This document shows, in pieces, positions 17,281 through 25,666 of a stretch of 64,000 nt of DNA. Each line of letters opens with the position of its first letter. Position 1 is the first letter of the stretch. The notes under the pieces are model-generated. The model saw only the letters and a list, made by a program, of their open reading frames with translations. It was not told the origin of the DNA and searched no databases. Both the position numbers and the translations under genes were made by a program. The stretch is from DASZTU01 sp035493835 (lineage in GTDB: Bacteria; Pseudomonadota; Alphaproteobacteria; Rhizobiales; Devosiaceae): NCBI GenBank assembly GCA_035493835.1, contig DATJHO010000088.1, forward strand, positions 1 through 64,000, written 5' to 3'.

Positions 17281-18516
17281 ATGAAGTCCTTCAACTGGAA
17301 GACGCTGGCGACCTCCGTGGTCGCTGCGAGCATGCTAGGGACAGCTGCCCCTGCCTTGGCACAAACACAGGTGAATTTCACGGTTGCGGAATACAGCGCG
17401 AGTACAGGCCCCTACTTCAAGGACTTGGCCGCTGCGTTCGAAAAGCAGAACCCCGACATCCACATCAACATCGAAGTGGTGCCGTGGGACAGTCTGCTGC
17501 AGCGCCTTACCACTGACATCGCCGGCGGCACCGCACCGGACATCTCGATCATTGGTACGCGCTGGCTGTACGACTTCGCTTCCCAAGGCATCGCCGAGCC
17601 GCTCGACTCGTACCTGACGCCCGACTTCAAGTCGAAGTTCATCCCGACCCTCCTGCAGCCATCGGTCATCGGCGGCAAGGTGATGGGCCTTCCTGTTGGT
17701 TCCTCGACCCGCGCCATGCTGGTCAATACCGACCTGTTCGATAAAGCCGGCGCCACGATCCCCAAGACCTGGGACGAAGTCTACACCGCCGCCCAGAAGA
17801 TCTCCAAGCTCCCCGGCGCGTTCGGGCTGGGCATGCAGGGCAAGCAGATCGAGACCGACTCCTACTTTTACTATGCGCTCTGGACCTTCGGCGGCGACAT
17901 CCTGAAGCCCGATGGCACCAGCGGGCTCGACACCCCGGCGGCGCTCGAGGCGGCGACCTTCTACAAGAAGATGGTCGATGAAAAGCTGACCCAGCCCTCG
18001 CCCACCGATTACAGCCGCGAGGACCTGTTCAACCTGTTCAAGCAGGGCAAGGTCGGCATGGTCTTCACCTTCCCGATGCTGATCCCGCAGATCAAGGCCG
18101 AGGCGCCGAACCTCCACTACAAGGTCGAGCCGTTTCCGACCAATACCACCGAGGCGACCTACGGCGTGACCGATACGCTGATGATGTTTCAGAGTTCCAA
18201 GGTCAAGGACGCCGCCTGGAAGTTCATCCAGTTCGCCTATCAGGACGACTGGCGCAGCAAGTTCGATCACGCCGAAGGCCTGCTGCCGGTGACCAAGGAC
18301 GTTGCCAACGAGCCCTATTACAAGAACGATCCCGACATCTCCACCTTCGTCGCCGGTCTCTCCTACGCCAAGTTCGCGCCGACCATCGCCAATTGGGAAC
18401 AGATCGCCGACCGCACGGTGCAGGCGATGCAGCAGATCTATCTCGATCAGGCCAGCCCCAAGGACGCGCTGACCAGCGCCGCGACGGACATCAACGCTAT
18501 CCGCGCCCAGCAGTAG
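17281..18516 (+). CDS. CUT1 sugar-type ABC importer, periplasmic binding protein (family 1)
   Basis: This 411-residue protein has a Sec signal peptide ending ALA near residue 28. Its family 1 layout includes YFKDLAAAFEKQNPDIHINI, the DISIIGTRW segment, and aromatic residues for sugar stacking such as YFYYALWTFGG. Family members bind mono- and oligosaccharides or glycerol phosphate. AGGAG lies about 9 bases upstream of the ATG. It heads an operon with two permeases and an ATPase, all on the plus strand, and is followed by a strong hairpin. Confidence 0.93.
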   Translation: MKSFNWKTLATSVVAASMLGTAAPALAQTQVNFTVAEYSASTGPYFKDLAAAFEKQNPDIHINIEVVPWDSLLQRLTTDIAGGTAPDISIIGTRWLYDFASQGIAEPLDSYLTPDFKSKFIPTLLQPSVIGGKVMGLPVGSSTRAMLVNTDLFDKAGATIPKTWDEVYTAAQKISKLPGAFGLGMQGKQIETDSYFYYALWTFGGDILKPDGTSGLDTPAALEAATFYKKMVDEKLTQPSPTDYSREDLFNLFKQGKVGMVFTFPMLIPQIKAEAPNLHYKVEPFPTNTTEATYGVTDTLMMFQSSKVKDAAWKFIQFAYQDDWRSKFDHAEGLLPVTKDVANEPYYKNDPDISTFVAGLSYAKFAPTIANWEQIADRTVQAMQQIYLDQASPKDALTSAATDINAIRAQQ

Positions 18517-18528
18517 CAGTTGCCTCTC

Positions 18529-18558
18529 CGATTGGGGGAACAGCAGTTCCCCCAATCG
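18529..18558 (+). terminator. 13-bp hairpin with T-tract after the binding-protein gene
   Basis: CGATTGGGGGAAC (18529-18541) pairs perfectly with GTTCCCCCAATCG (18546-18558) around an AGCA loop, and TTTTT follows at 18561-18565. This is an intrinsic terminator by form, placed between the binding-protein gene and the first permease, so it probably causes partial termination inside the operon. Confidence 0.82.
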
Positions 18559-18594
18559 ACTTTTTCTAGACTCTTGATTGCTCTTGGAGCCCGC

Positions 18595-19557
18595 ATGAAA
18601 GCCATAGCCCTGCGCTCGACACCGCTGCTGATGATCCTGCCAAGCCTTGCGCTCGCCCTCCTCATCATCGGTTATCCGATTATTGATCTCGCCTGGACGT
18701 CGATGCAGGAGGTCAGCCGGTTCGGGCAGTTGCGCGGGTTCGACGGGTTCAAGAACTATGCCGACGTGCTGGCCGACCCGGTGTTCTACAGCTCGCTCTG
18801 GCACACCGTGATCTGGACCGTTGCTGTCGTCGGCGGCACGCTGCTGATCTCGCTGCCGATCTCGATCATCCTCAACGACGAATTCCACGGGCGCGGCCTT
18901 GCCCGCGTCATCATCATGCTCCCGTGGTCGATCTCATTGACGATGTCGGCCGTGGTCTGGCGCTGGGCGCTCAACGGCCGCGCCGGGCTGCTCAATGCCT
19001 CACTGATGGACCTGCACGTCATCTCCCAGCCGATCGAATGGCTGGCAACCGCGCCACTCGCCTTCACGGTCGAGATCCTCATCGGCATACTCGTGTCGAT
19101 CCCGTTCACCACCACGATTTTCCTGGGCGGGCTCTCGTCCCTCCCAATGGATGCCTACGAGGCGGCCGTAGTCGACGGGGCCCGGCGTTGGGACATGTTC
19201 CGGCACATCACGCTTCCCCTGATGAAGCCCTTCATCAACATCGCGATCGTGCTCAACGTGATCTACGTCTTCAATTCCCTCCCGATCATCTGGGTAATGA
19301 CGGAAGGCGGGCCGGCGAACGGCACGGATATCCTCGTCACCTATCTTTACAAGCTCGCCTTCCGCTTCGGCGCGCTCGGCAAGGCCTCGGCCATTTCGCT
19401 CATCATGTTCCTGATGCTTCTCGTCGTCACCTCGATCTACGTCGTGCTGGTGATGCGTGCCGAGAAAGAGGTGACGACGGACAAGACACTCGAAGAAGCC
19501 GATGAGGAGCCGCTCGTTATTATCGGCTCGCTCGCGGAAGCGAAGGAAGCCGCCTGA
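18595..19557 (+). CDS. CUT1 ABC importer permease 1 (MalF/UgpA type)
   Basis: This 320-residue inner-membrane protein has six predicted hydrophobic segments and the CUT1 EAA loop YEAAVVDGARRWDMFRHITLPL. The ATG at 18595 has GGAG 8 bases upstream and follows the terminator-like hairpin; a start at 18520 would run through the hairpin and is rejected. A charged, acidic tail (KTLEEADEEPL) follows the last membrane segment. Its stop overlaps the next permease start by one base. Confidence 0.92.
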   Translation: MKAIALRSTPLLMILPSLALALLIIGYPIIDLAWTSMQEVSRFGQLRGFDGFKNYADVLADPVFYSSLWHTVIWTVAVVGGTLLISLPISIILNDEFHGRGLARVIIMLPWSISLTMSAVVWRWALNGRAGLLNASLMDLHVISQPIEWLATAPLAFTVEILIGILVSIPFTTTIFLGGLSSLPMDAYEAAVVDGARRWDMFRHITLPLMKPFINIAIVLNVIYVFNSLPIIWVMTEGGPANGTDILVTYLYKLAFRFGALGKASAISLIMFLMLLVVTSIYVVLVMRAEKEVTTDKTLEEADEEPLVIIGSLAEAKEAA

Positions 19558-20387
19558 TGAGCCCGAAGACCAAGAAGAGCATTCTCTACTGGATCCTGCT
19601 CTCGCCGCTCGTCGTGGTGATCCTCTTTCCCTTCGCCGTGATGTTCGTAACGGCAGTCCGCCCCCGCGACGAGTTGTTCACCTATCCACCCACGTGGACG
19701 TTCTCGCATTTCGTCTGGCAGAATTTCGTCGACATGTGGAACGTCACCAATTTCGGGGGGGCCCTGCTCAACAGCCTCTACATCAGCTCCGCGGCGACCT
19801 TGATCGCGCTGGTGCTCAGCATCCCCGCAGCTTATGCGCTGTCGCGCTTCCGGTTCCGGGGCCAGGGCGTCTACCGGCAGTTCCTGCTGATCACGCAGAT
19901 GATGTCGCCCATCGTGCTGGTGCTCGGTCTGTTCCGCCTGATGGTGAGCCTTGGGATGGTCAACAACCTCAACTCGCTGGTGATCACCTACGCGGCGTTC
20001 AACCTGGCCTTCAACATCTGGATGCTGCAGAGTTACTTCAACACCATTCCGCGTGAGCTCGAGGAAGCGTCCTGGATTGACGGCGCGACGGCGTTTGCCA
20101 GCCTCGTAAAAGTGTTCTTGCCGCTGGCCGTGCCGGCGATGGTGGTCACCGGCATCTTCACCTTCATCAATTCGTGGAACGAATTCGTGCTGGCGCTGAC
20201 GATGATCCGCCAGTCGGACCAGTACACTTTGCCGGTCCAGATCTACGCCCAGGTGGCCGGTCGCTATCAGATCGAATGGCACCACGTCATGGCCGCGACC
20301 GTCCTCGCCACGGTGCCGATCGCCATCATCTTCTCCTTCCTGCAGCGCTACCTCATTCGGGGCATGGCCCTGGGCGCGGTCAAATAA
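19557..20387 (+). CDS. CUT1 ABC importer permease 2 (MalG/UgpE type)
   Basis: This 276-residue membrane subunit has MalG-class features: an N-terminal SPLVVVILFPFAVMFVTAV segment, the EAA loop LEEASWIDGATAFASLVKVFLPL and the conserved FINSWNEFVLAL stretch. The TGATG overlap with permease 1 shows translational coupling. It pairs with permease 1 to form the channel. Confidence 0.93.
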   Translation: MSPKTKKSILYWILLSPLVVVILFPFAVMFVTAVRPRDELFTYPPTWTFSHFVWQNFVDMWNVTNFGGALLNSLYISSAATLIALVLSIPAAYALSRFRFRGQGVYRQFLLITQMMSPIVLVLGLFRLMVSLGMVNNLNSLVITYAAFNLAFNIWMLQSYFNTIPRELEEASWIDGATAFASLVKVFLPLAVPAMVVTGIFTFINSWNEFVLALTMIRQSDQYTLPVQIYAQVAGRYQIEWHHVMAATVLATVPIAIIFSFLQRYLIRGMALGAVK

Positions 20388-20414
20388 CACCCTCTTCCCA
20401 CAAAGGAATCCTAT

Positions 20415-21485
20415 ATGGCTTCGGTCGAAATCCGGAACATTGAGAAGCGCTTCGCCAATATCTCGGTGATCCAAGGGATCAATGTCGATATCGCCGATCA
20501 TGAGTTCGTGGTGCTGGTCGGCCCATCCGGTTGCGGCAAATCCACCCTGCTGCGCATGATCGCCGGCCTTGAGCCAATCAGCAGCGGCGAAATTGCCATC
20601 GGCGGGCGGGTGATCAACAATGTTGCGCCACGCGATCGCGACATTGCCATGGTGTTCCAGAACTATGCGCTCTACCCCCACATGTCGGTCTTCGACAACA
20701 TGGCGTTCAGTCTGAAGCTGAGGCGCCAGCCGCCGGAGGAGATCAAGCGCAAGGTGGCGGAGGCCGCCGATATCCTCAACCTCGGCTCCTATCTCAACCG
20801 CTCGCCGCGCCAGCTTTCCGGCGGGCAACGCCAGCGCGTGGCCATGGGCCGGGCCCTGGTGCGCGACGCGCAGGTCTTTCTCTACGACGAGCCGCTGTCG
20901 AACCTCGACGCCAAGCTGCGCGTGCTGATGCGGACCGAAATCAAGTCGCTGCACCAGCGGCTCGGCACGACCTCGGTCTATGTGACGCACGACCAGATCG
21001 AAGCCATGACCATGGCCGACCGGATCGTTGTGATGCAGTCGGGGCGTATCGAGCAGGTCGGCAGCCCGCTCGAGCTCTATGACGAACCGGCCAATTTGTT
21101 CGTGGCCGGCTTTATCGGATCACCGTCGATGAATTTTGTCAGCGGGACGGTTGAGCGGACCGGGCCACGCAGGACCTTGGTCGCCAGCGACGGCACCCGC
21201 CTGCTCCTCCCGGAAGGGCGTGGGATGCCGGACCAGAGCGTCGTGCTGGGTATTCGGCCGGAACACTTGCGGCTGGCCGCGCCGGGGGATGGCTTGGCGG
21301 CGGTAGTGGAAGTCGTCGAGCCAACGGGGCCCAATATCGAGGTGATCACCAGCGTTGCCGGCGCACGCTTCTGCGCCGTGTTCAACGACCGGCACCCGTT
21401 CCGTCCCGGCGAAACGATCTACCTCGCCCCACAGCCGGACAAGATCCATCTGTTCGACGCGACGAGCGGCCGGCGTCTCGTCTAG
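20415..21485 (+). CDS. CUT1 ABC importer ATPase (MalK/UgpC type)
   Basis: This 356-residue ATPase has Walker A GPSGCGKST at 36-44, the MalK-type FQNYALYPHMSV Q-loop, signature LSGGQRQRVAMGRA, Walker B FLYDEPLSNLDAKLR, and a C-terminal regulatory TOBE domain (about 240-356; GIRPEHLRLAAPG). AAAGGA precedes the ATG. It completes the importer; MalK-type subunits are sometimes shared between several CUT1 systems. Confidence 0.94.
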   Translation: MASVEIRNIEKRFANISVIQGINVDIADHEFVVLVGPSGCGKSTLLRMIAGLEPISSGEIAIGGRVINNVAPRDRDIAMVFQNYALYPHMSVFDNMAFSLKLRRQPPEEIKRKVAEAADILNLGSYLNRSPRQLSGGQRQRVAMGRALVRDAQVFLYDEPLSNLDAKLRVLMRTEIKSLHQRLGTTSVYVTHDQIEAMTMADRIVVMQSGRIEQVGSPLELYDEPANLFVAGFIGSPSMNFVSGTVERTGPRRTLVASDGTRLLLPEGRGMPDQSVVLGIRPEHLRLAAPGDGLAAVVEVVEPTGPNIEVITSVAGARFCAVFNDRHPFRPGETIYLAPQPDKIHLFDATSGRRLV

Positions 21486-21577
21486 CGGGGCCGGGCTTGC
21501 CCCCTGCGGCCGTCGCGAGAGCTCGGAGCGAAGTGCTGCAAGTGCGGCATCGGCATTAGGTCGCATCCCTCGCCAGA

Positions 21578-21676
21578 TCGTCATCCCCGGGCTTGACTCG
21601 GGGACCCAAGCGGACTTGACCCTAGGGTAGGCGGGCGAGGCATAATGGGTGGCCGGGCCAAGCCCGGCCATGACGA
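21578..21676. repeat. REP/BIME-like palindromic element
   Basis: Outer arms TCGTCAT (21578-21584) and ATGACGA (21670-21676) enclose two internal palindromes: CCCCG...CGGGG around 21585-21604, and GGCCGGG (21651-21657) paired with CCCGGCC (21663-21669). The gap 21486-21726 separates convergent genes and otherwise holds nothing recognisable. Such GTCATCCCCGGGCTTG units are common intergenic repeats in Rhizobiales. Confidence 0.65.
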
Positions 21677-21726
21677 GCGCGGTGAATGTTTTCAGGTCAC
21701 CGGCACTCCAAGGCGCCGGCACCGGC

Positions 21727-22866
21727 TCACCAACCGTTGATGCGCGGCCAGGTTTCCATGGCCTCATCGGCAGCGCCGTCGACCACCTGATACTCCTCAT
21801 ACATCGCCGCCGTCATGCAGACGTGGTTGGGGAGCACCCTGACCCGGCTGCCCACGGGCAATTGCTCGAAGGGGAAAGGGCCGTCGGCTTCGAGCATGCC
21901 ATGCTCCTGATAGACCCGGCCGACCCGTACCCGGCCGATGCGGTGCGTGGCGGTCTCATTCATCACCAGGCCGAAGCCCACATCTTCCGGGAGCCCCGGC
22001 GCACCGGTGCTGCGATCCTTCGAAAGGGCCAGCGACCCCGCATCGATCAAGGCGGTGTTGAGCTCGGGGCGATGCGCCGTGACGGTCGCCAGCACCGACA
22101 CCGTGATATCCTCGAGCCCGTGCGATCCGATCTCCCACTGGAAAACATCGCCGAACATGTAGACGCCGGCGCGCACCTCGGTGATGCCGGTGAAGTCACG
22201 TCCATGCACCGCCGTCGGGGTTGAACCGACGCTCACCACCGGGCAGGCCAACCCTGTCGCCCTGAGCCGCGTGGCGGCCGTTGCCGCGCACCAGCGCTCG
22301 TGCTCGGCGATCGCCTGGATGCCCTCGAGGCTTCCGCCTTGATAGGAGTTGCCGGCATGAGTCAGCACGCCCTTGAGCCGCGTCCCGGGGAGTTCGTCGA
22401 GCAACCGGCCAAGCACCAGCAGCTCTTCGGATTCAGGCAGCAGGCCGGCCCGCTTCTCGCCCGAATCCAGCTCGATCAGCACATCGAGCACAATGCCGAG
22501 CTCAACCGCCCTGTTGCTAATCTCCCGCGCGATCTCAACCGAGTCGGTGATGACCGAAACGGCAACCCCGCGGCCGATCAGGCGCGCGAGGCGCGGCAGC
22601 CTCTGGGGAACAATGCTGACCGCGTAAGTGATGTCGTTGATGCCGTGCTCGGCGAAATATTCCGCCTCCTTGAGCGTCGACACCGTGATGCCGCCGAAAT
22701 TCCCAGCGAGCGCCAGTCGGGCGACATCGATCGACTTGGCGGTCTTCATGTGCGGTCGAAACGCCACGCCCAACTGCCGGAACCGCTCGGTCATGCGGCC
22801 GGTGTTGCGTAACAACGCTGCCCGGTTGAGCACGAGACTGGGCGTCTCGATCGTCTTTAGTCCCAT
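21727..22866 (-). CDS. D-threonine aldolase / D-serine dehydratase-like PLP enzyme (second copy)
   Basis: This 379-residue enzyme is built like the one at 10729: a PLP barrel with RPHMKTAK (Lys41 as PLP lysine) and a C-terminal metal-binding HxC in PNHVCMTAAM (His348, Cys350). It is clearly divergent in sequence, so it is a paralogue rather than a recent duplication. The ATG at 22866 has GAGGAG about 10 bases upstream, whereas a GTG three codons earlier lies too close. It follows the M81 metallopeptidase gene by 90 bases on the same strand, suggesting that the two act together on a D-amino-acid-containing or N-substituted compound. Confidence 0.85.
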   Translation of the reverse strand: MGLKTIETPSLVLNRAALLRNTGRMTERFRQLGVAFRPHMKTAKSIDVARLALAGNFGGITVSTLKEAEYFAEHGINDITYAVSIVPQRLPRLARLIGRGVAVSVITDSVEIAREISNRAVELGIVLDVLIELDSGEKRAGLLPESEELLVLGRLLDELPGTRLKGVLTHAGNSYQGGSLEGIQAIAEHERWCAATAATRLRATGLACPVVSVGSTPTAVHGRDFTGITEVRAGVYMFGDVFQWEIGSHGLEDITVSVLATVTAHRPELNTALIDAGSLALSKDRSTGAPGLPEDVGFGLVMNETATHRIGRVRVGRVYQEHGMLEADGPFPFEQLPVGSRVRVLPNHVCMTAAMYEEYQVVDGAADEAMETWPRINGW

Positions 22867-22890
22867 CGCAGGCACTCCTCATGTTGCAGA

Positions 22891-22918
22891 GAGCCGCACT
22901 TCGAATGAAGGGCGGCTC
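22891..22918 (-). terminator. Hairpin between the M81 gene and the PLP-enzyme gene
   Basis: GAGCCGC (22891-22897) pairs with GCGGCTC (22912-22918), with an inner CTTC/GAAG stem, inside the 90-base gap. There is no T-tract; it could be an mRNA-processing or attenuating element. Confidence 0.4.
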
Positions 22919-22956
22919 CCAATTACCGATCGCGGGTGAGGTCCGACTTGGGCCCG

Positions 22957-24486
22957 CTAGGGCCGGGGCCAGCTCGCGTCGAGATCGATCGGGAAGACCG
23001 GCCGCGGCAGGTTCTTGAAGTCGAACCGCGTGAGAACCGGCGAGGACAGGCCGGGCGCATCGACTTCGACGATCTGCTCATGCGGGAAAAACTCGTCGAA
23101 CCCGGCCCGGAAGTGCCCGCGCGATTTCACCACAACGGTGCGCGCCCCGGCGATGTCGATCCCCATCATCTCCAAAAACACCGGATCGGCGCACTGCGTC
23201 CTGACCGAAATGACGACCACCCGAATGCCACCGAGATCCAGCAGCACCGTGGGCCCCAAATTCATTCGCCGCCCGGCATAAAAGCCGCGCCGCCCGACGC
23301 AGTCGCCATCGCGTACCTTGATCACCGTAGCGTCTGCCTCGAGGCGATTGGAGAAACTGACCTCTGTGCTACGGTTGAACACCGCCCGGAAATGGGCCCC
23401 CTCGCCAAGTTCGGTGGCTTCGCGCGCTAGCTCCGCGTCGTTGAAGATTCCGAGCACCACGCCCTTGGCCCCTGCCTTGAGTAGGCCCTCCAGGATGAAG
23501 GTGGTGTTGCCGCTGGCCCCGCCGCCCGGATTGTCGGCCACATCGGCAAGGGCGATGGGCGCAAGCGAAGTATCTTCGCCAACCTCGACCGCCTTGGCCA
23601 GGGCATTTTCCAGCGAGGTCAGGCGCGGAAAGTACCGTTCGTGATCGCTCCAGGCCTTCTGCGCGATGTCCTTGGCGAGCGTTTCGGCAGCCTCCTTGCC
23701 GCTCCAGGCGCTGACGATCACGGCAAGGCCGTTCTTGGGAGTGTCCGCATAGGCGAAACCACCCAGGATCGAGACATTGGCGATGTCTTCGGTGAGCCGC
23801 GACTGGCCATAGTTGATGATATCGGCGTAGGGGCCCTGGGCGGTCAGCAAAGTGACGGTGGGCGGGGTAACCGGCAAGTGGATCAGTGCCGAACTCGGGC
23901 GCTCCCCCTGGAACATCCGGTTAAGCGCTGCCGCCGCCTCACGCCCGCGATCAACCATGTCGACGTGCGGATTGGTGCGATAGGCAATGACCAGATCGAC
24001 GCTGTCGACCATCCGATGCGAGACGTTGCCGTGGAGATCGAGCGTCGCAACGATCGGCACGTCGGGCCCGACGATCTCGCGCACCATGGCGAAGATCTCC
24101 GCGTCCGGATCCCGGTTCTCGGTGGTGATCATGGCCCCGTGGTTGCAGATATAGACGGCATCGAGCGGCATTGCCGCCTCAAGCCGCGTGCGCATCTCGG
24201 TGACGGCTTCCCGGAAGAAGCCGTGGTCGATCGGACCGCCCGCTTCCACCAGGCCGATCAGGATCGGCACCGGCACCCACGGCCTTACACCATCCATGGC
24301 CTGCTTGAATGCCTTGAGCTCCGTGGGCAGGCGCGACTCTGACCGGTTGAGCTCCTCGACGAACTCATCACCCACAACATAAAGGCGATCGAGGAAGTCG
24401 TCTTTGGTGGTGGCGGGAGCAAAACTGTTGCTCTCAAGCATGAGGCCAAGCATGGCCACGCGCTTATTCGGACGATCTGCTAGCAT
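22957..24486 (-). CDS. M81 family metallopeptidase (MlrC-like)
   Basis: This 509-residue protein matches the MlrC/M81 architecture, a first domain (about 1-300) followed by the MlrC C-terminal domain. Visible metal-ligand candidates are the Glu of MLESNSFAP, the His of CNHGAM, DxH in TLDLHGN, and the His of YRTNPHVD. ADVADNPGGGASGNTTFIL marks the second domain. MlrC cleaves linearised microcystin, but most family members have unknown substrates such as N-acyl or lactam compounds. It is paired with a D-threonine-aldolase-like gene downstream. Confidence 0.88.
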   Translation of the reverse strand: MLADRPNKRVAMLGLMLESNSFAPATTKDDFLDRLYVVGDEFVEELNRSESRLPTELKAFKQAMDGVRPWVPVPILIGLVEAGGPIDHGFFREAVTEMRTRLEAAMPLDAVYICNHGAMITTENRDPDAEIFAMVREIVGPDVPIVATLDLHGNVSHRMVDSVDLVIAYRTNPHVDMVDRGREAAAALNRMFQGERPSSALIHLPVTPPTVTLLTAQGPYADIINYGQSRLTEDIANVSILGGFAYADTPKNGLAVIVSAWSGKEAAETLAKDIAQKAWSDHERYFPRLTSLENALAKAVEVGEDTSLAPIALADVADNPGGGASGNTTFILEGLLKAGAKGVVLGIFNDAELAREATELGEGAHFRAVFNRSTEVSFSNRLEADATVIKVRDGDCVGRRGFYAGRRMNLGPTVLLDLGGIRVVVISVRTQCADPVFLEMMGIDIAGARTVVVKSRGHFRAGFDEFFPHEQIVEVDAPGLSSPVLTRFDFKNLPRPVFPIDLDASWPRP

Positions 24487-24587
24487 TTGACGACCCCTGC
24501 GCGAACTGCTGTTGGGTTCGCAGTAACAGGCTCAATCGCCGGCTTGCCAATGCAAGCTTGGCCTCGCCCGATGCGTCAGGCGCATCA

Positions 24588-25502
24588 TCAGCCGATATGG
24601 GTCTCCTCGCCCTCGATAAGGGCCCAGAACTCCTCGACTACCGCCAGCAGGGGCTCGCGCGACCGGTACAGACGGGTCTCGATCGGCAGGAACCACTCCT
24701 CGCCTCCAGCCAGCACCAGCGATCCCGCCTCCAGTTCCTCGCGGATGTTGCTCTCGGGCAACCAGGCGAGGCCCCTGCCCTCGCTGCTCATCATCTTGAG
24801 TACGGCGGACAGATGGGAAACGAACACACGGTTGAGAAATAGCGGCGTCGTGCTCTTTGCGAGTCTGGCCTCGACGATGCGGCCAACTGCCGACGTCTCC
24901 GCATAGGCGAGATAGTGGACCGGCTCGTCCGCACTCCCCGGTAGCTGGTCGATGGCAACGCCGGCCTGGTCCGGCAGCGTAACCGGCAACAGCCGGTCAG
25001 CGCCCACGAGCTTGGAGACGAAATGCAGCGGCGGCAGGTTCACCACCAGGCTGGCGTGGGCATGGGTCAGCATGAAATGGCAGTCGCCGCGCAATAGCGA
25101 CTGCACGCAATCGGTATACTGGTTGGAGTCGAGCCGCGTGTTGAAGACACGGCTGCGCGCCTCCACCCCCCTGAGCCAGCCCGGAAAGAAGGTGGTGGAG
25201 AGGCCGTGGGTAGAGGTGAAGCGAATGGTGGTCGTTGTGACGCCATCTACGCGGCGCGCATCCTCGCGCCCCTGGTAGAGCCGGCGCAGCGCCTCTTCGG
25301 CCACCGGCCGGAACCGCTCGCCGGAGGGAGTCAACTCGATCGGCTGGGTGGCGCGGTTGAACAGCGCCGCCCCAACCCATTCCTCGAGACTCTTGATGCG
25401 GCGGCTAAACGCCGGCTGCGTGGTGTAGCGCGCCTCGGCGGAGCGCGAGAAATTTCGCGTTTCGACGAGGCTCAGAAAGTCTTCAAGCCAACGGATTTCC
25501 AT
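24588..25502 (-). CDS. LysR-family regulator, HypT/YjiE-like
   Basis: This 304-residue regulator has a winged-helix N-terminus (about 1-60) with FLSLVETRNFSRSAEARYTTQPAFSRRIKSLE and a periplasmic-binding-like effector domain. The ETRNFS...TQPAFSRRI wording and the GRGLAWLPE stretch resemble the HypT (YjiE) group. The ATG at 25502 starts right at the DNA-binding domain. It is divergent from an aldehyde dehydrogenase gene across 164 bases, the classic LysR arrangement, so that operon is the probable target. It ends 101 bases upstream of the M81 gene, which it could also influence. Confidence 0.9.
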   Translation of the reverse strand: MEIRWLEDFLSLVETRNFSRSAEARYTTQPAFSRRIKSLEEWVGAALFNRATQPIELTPSGERFRPVAEEALRRLYQGREDARRVDGVTTTTIRFTSTHGLSTTFFPGWLRGVEARSRVFNTRLDSNQYTDCVQSLLRGDCHFMLTHAHASLVVNLPPLHFVSKLVGADRLLPVTLPDQAGVAIDQLPGSADEPVHYLAYAETSAVGRIVEARLAKSTTPLFLNRVFVSHLSAVLKMMSSEGRGLAWLPESNIREELEAGSLVLAGGEEWFLPIETRLYRSREPLLAVVEEFWALIEGEETHIG

Positions 25503-25566
25503 GTGGCTTTGGTAAAACGTTGCGGCATCGAGGGCAATCGGCAATCATCAGAAGCGCTCAGGGCCT

Positions 25567-25583
25567 CATGCGCCGGCCGCATG
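25567..25583. promoter_or_regulatory. Inverted repeat in the LysR / aldehyde dehydrogenase divergent region
   Basis: CATGCG-CCGGC-CGCATG forms perfect 6-bp arms around a 5-base centre in the middle of the 164-base divergent region. It could be part of the LysR binding site, although the typical T-N11-A motif is not clear. Confidence 0.35.
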
Positions 25584-25666
25584 GTTGCATCCGATTTTGA
25601 CATTCGCCAAACGGCACGAGGGCCGGCTAACCTCGCCATGAGGCACCCAACACGGCAGGCACGATC

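Noticed and set aside
17335..18888. 517-codon minus-strand frame opposite the CUT1 binding protein
   Set aside because: It is a high-GC antisense shadow; the plus-strand product has a signal peptide and clear family motifs.
19437..20990. 517-codon minus-strand frame opposite permeases and ATPase
   Set aside because: Its composition is His/Asp/Gln-rich with no hydrophobic or family pattern; the plus-strand genes are certain.
21578..21676. Palindromic element considered as an intrinsic terminator or insertion sequence
   Set aside because: It has no T-tract, no transposase and no target-site duplication; the structure fits a REP/BIME unit better.
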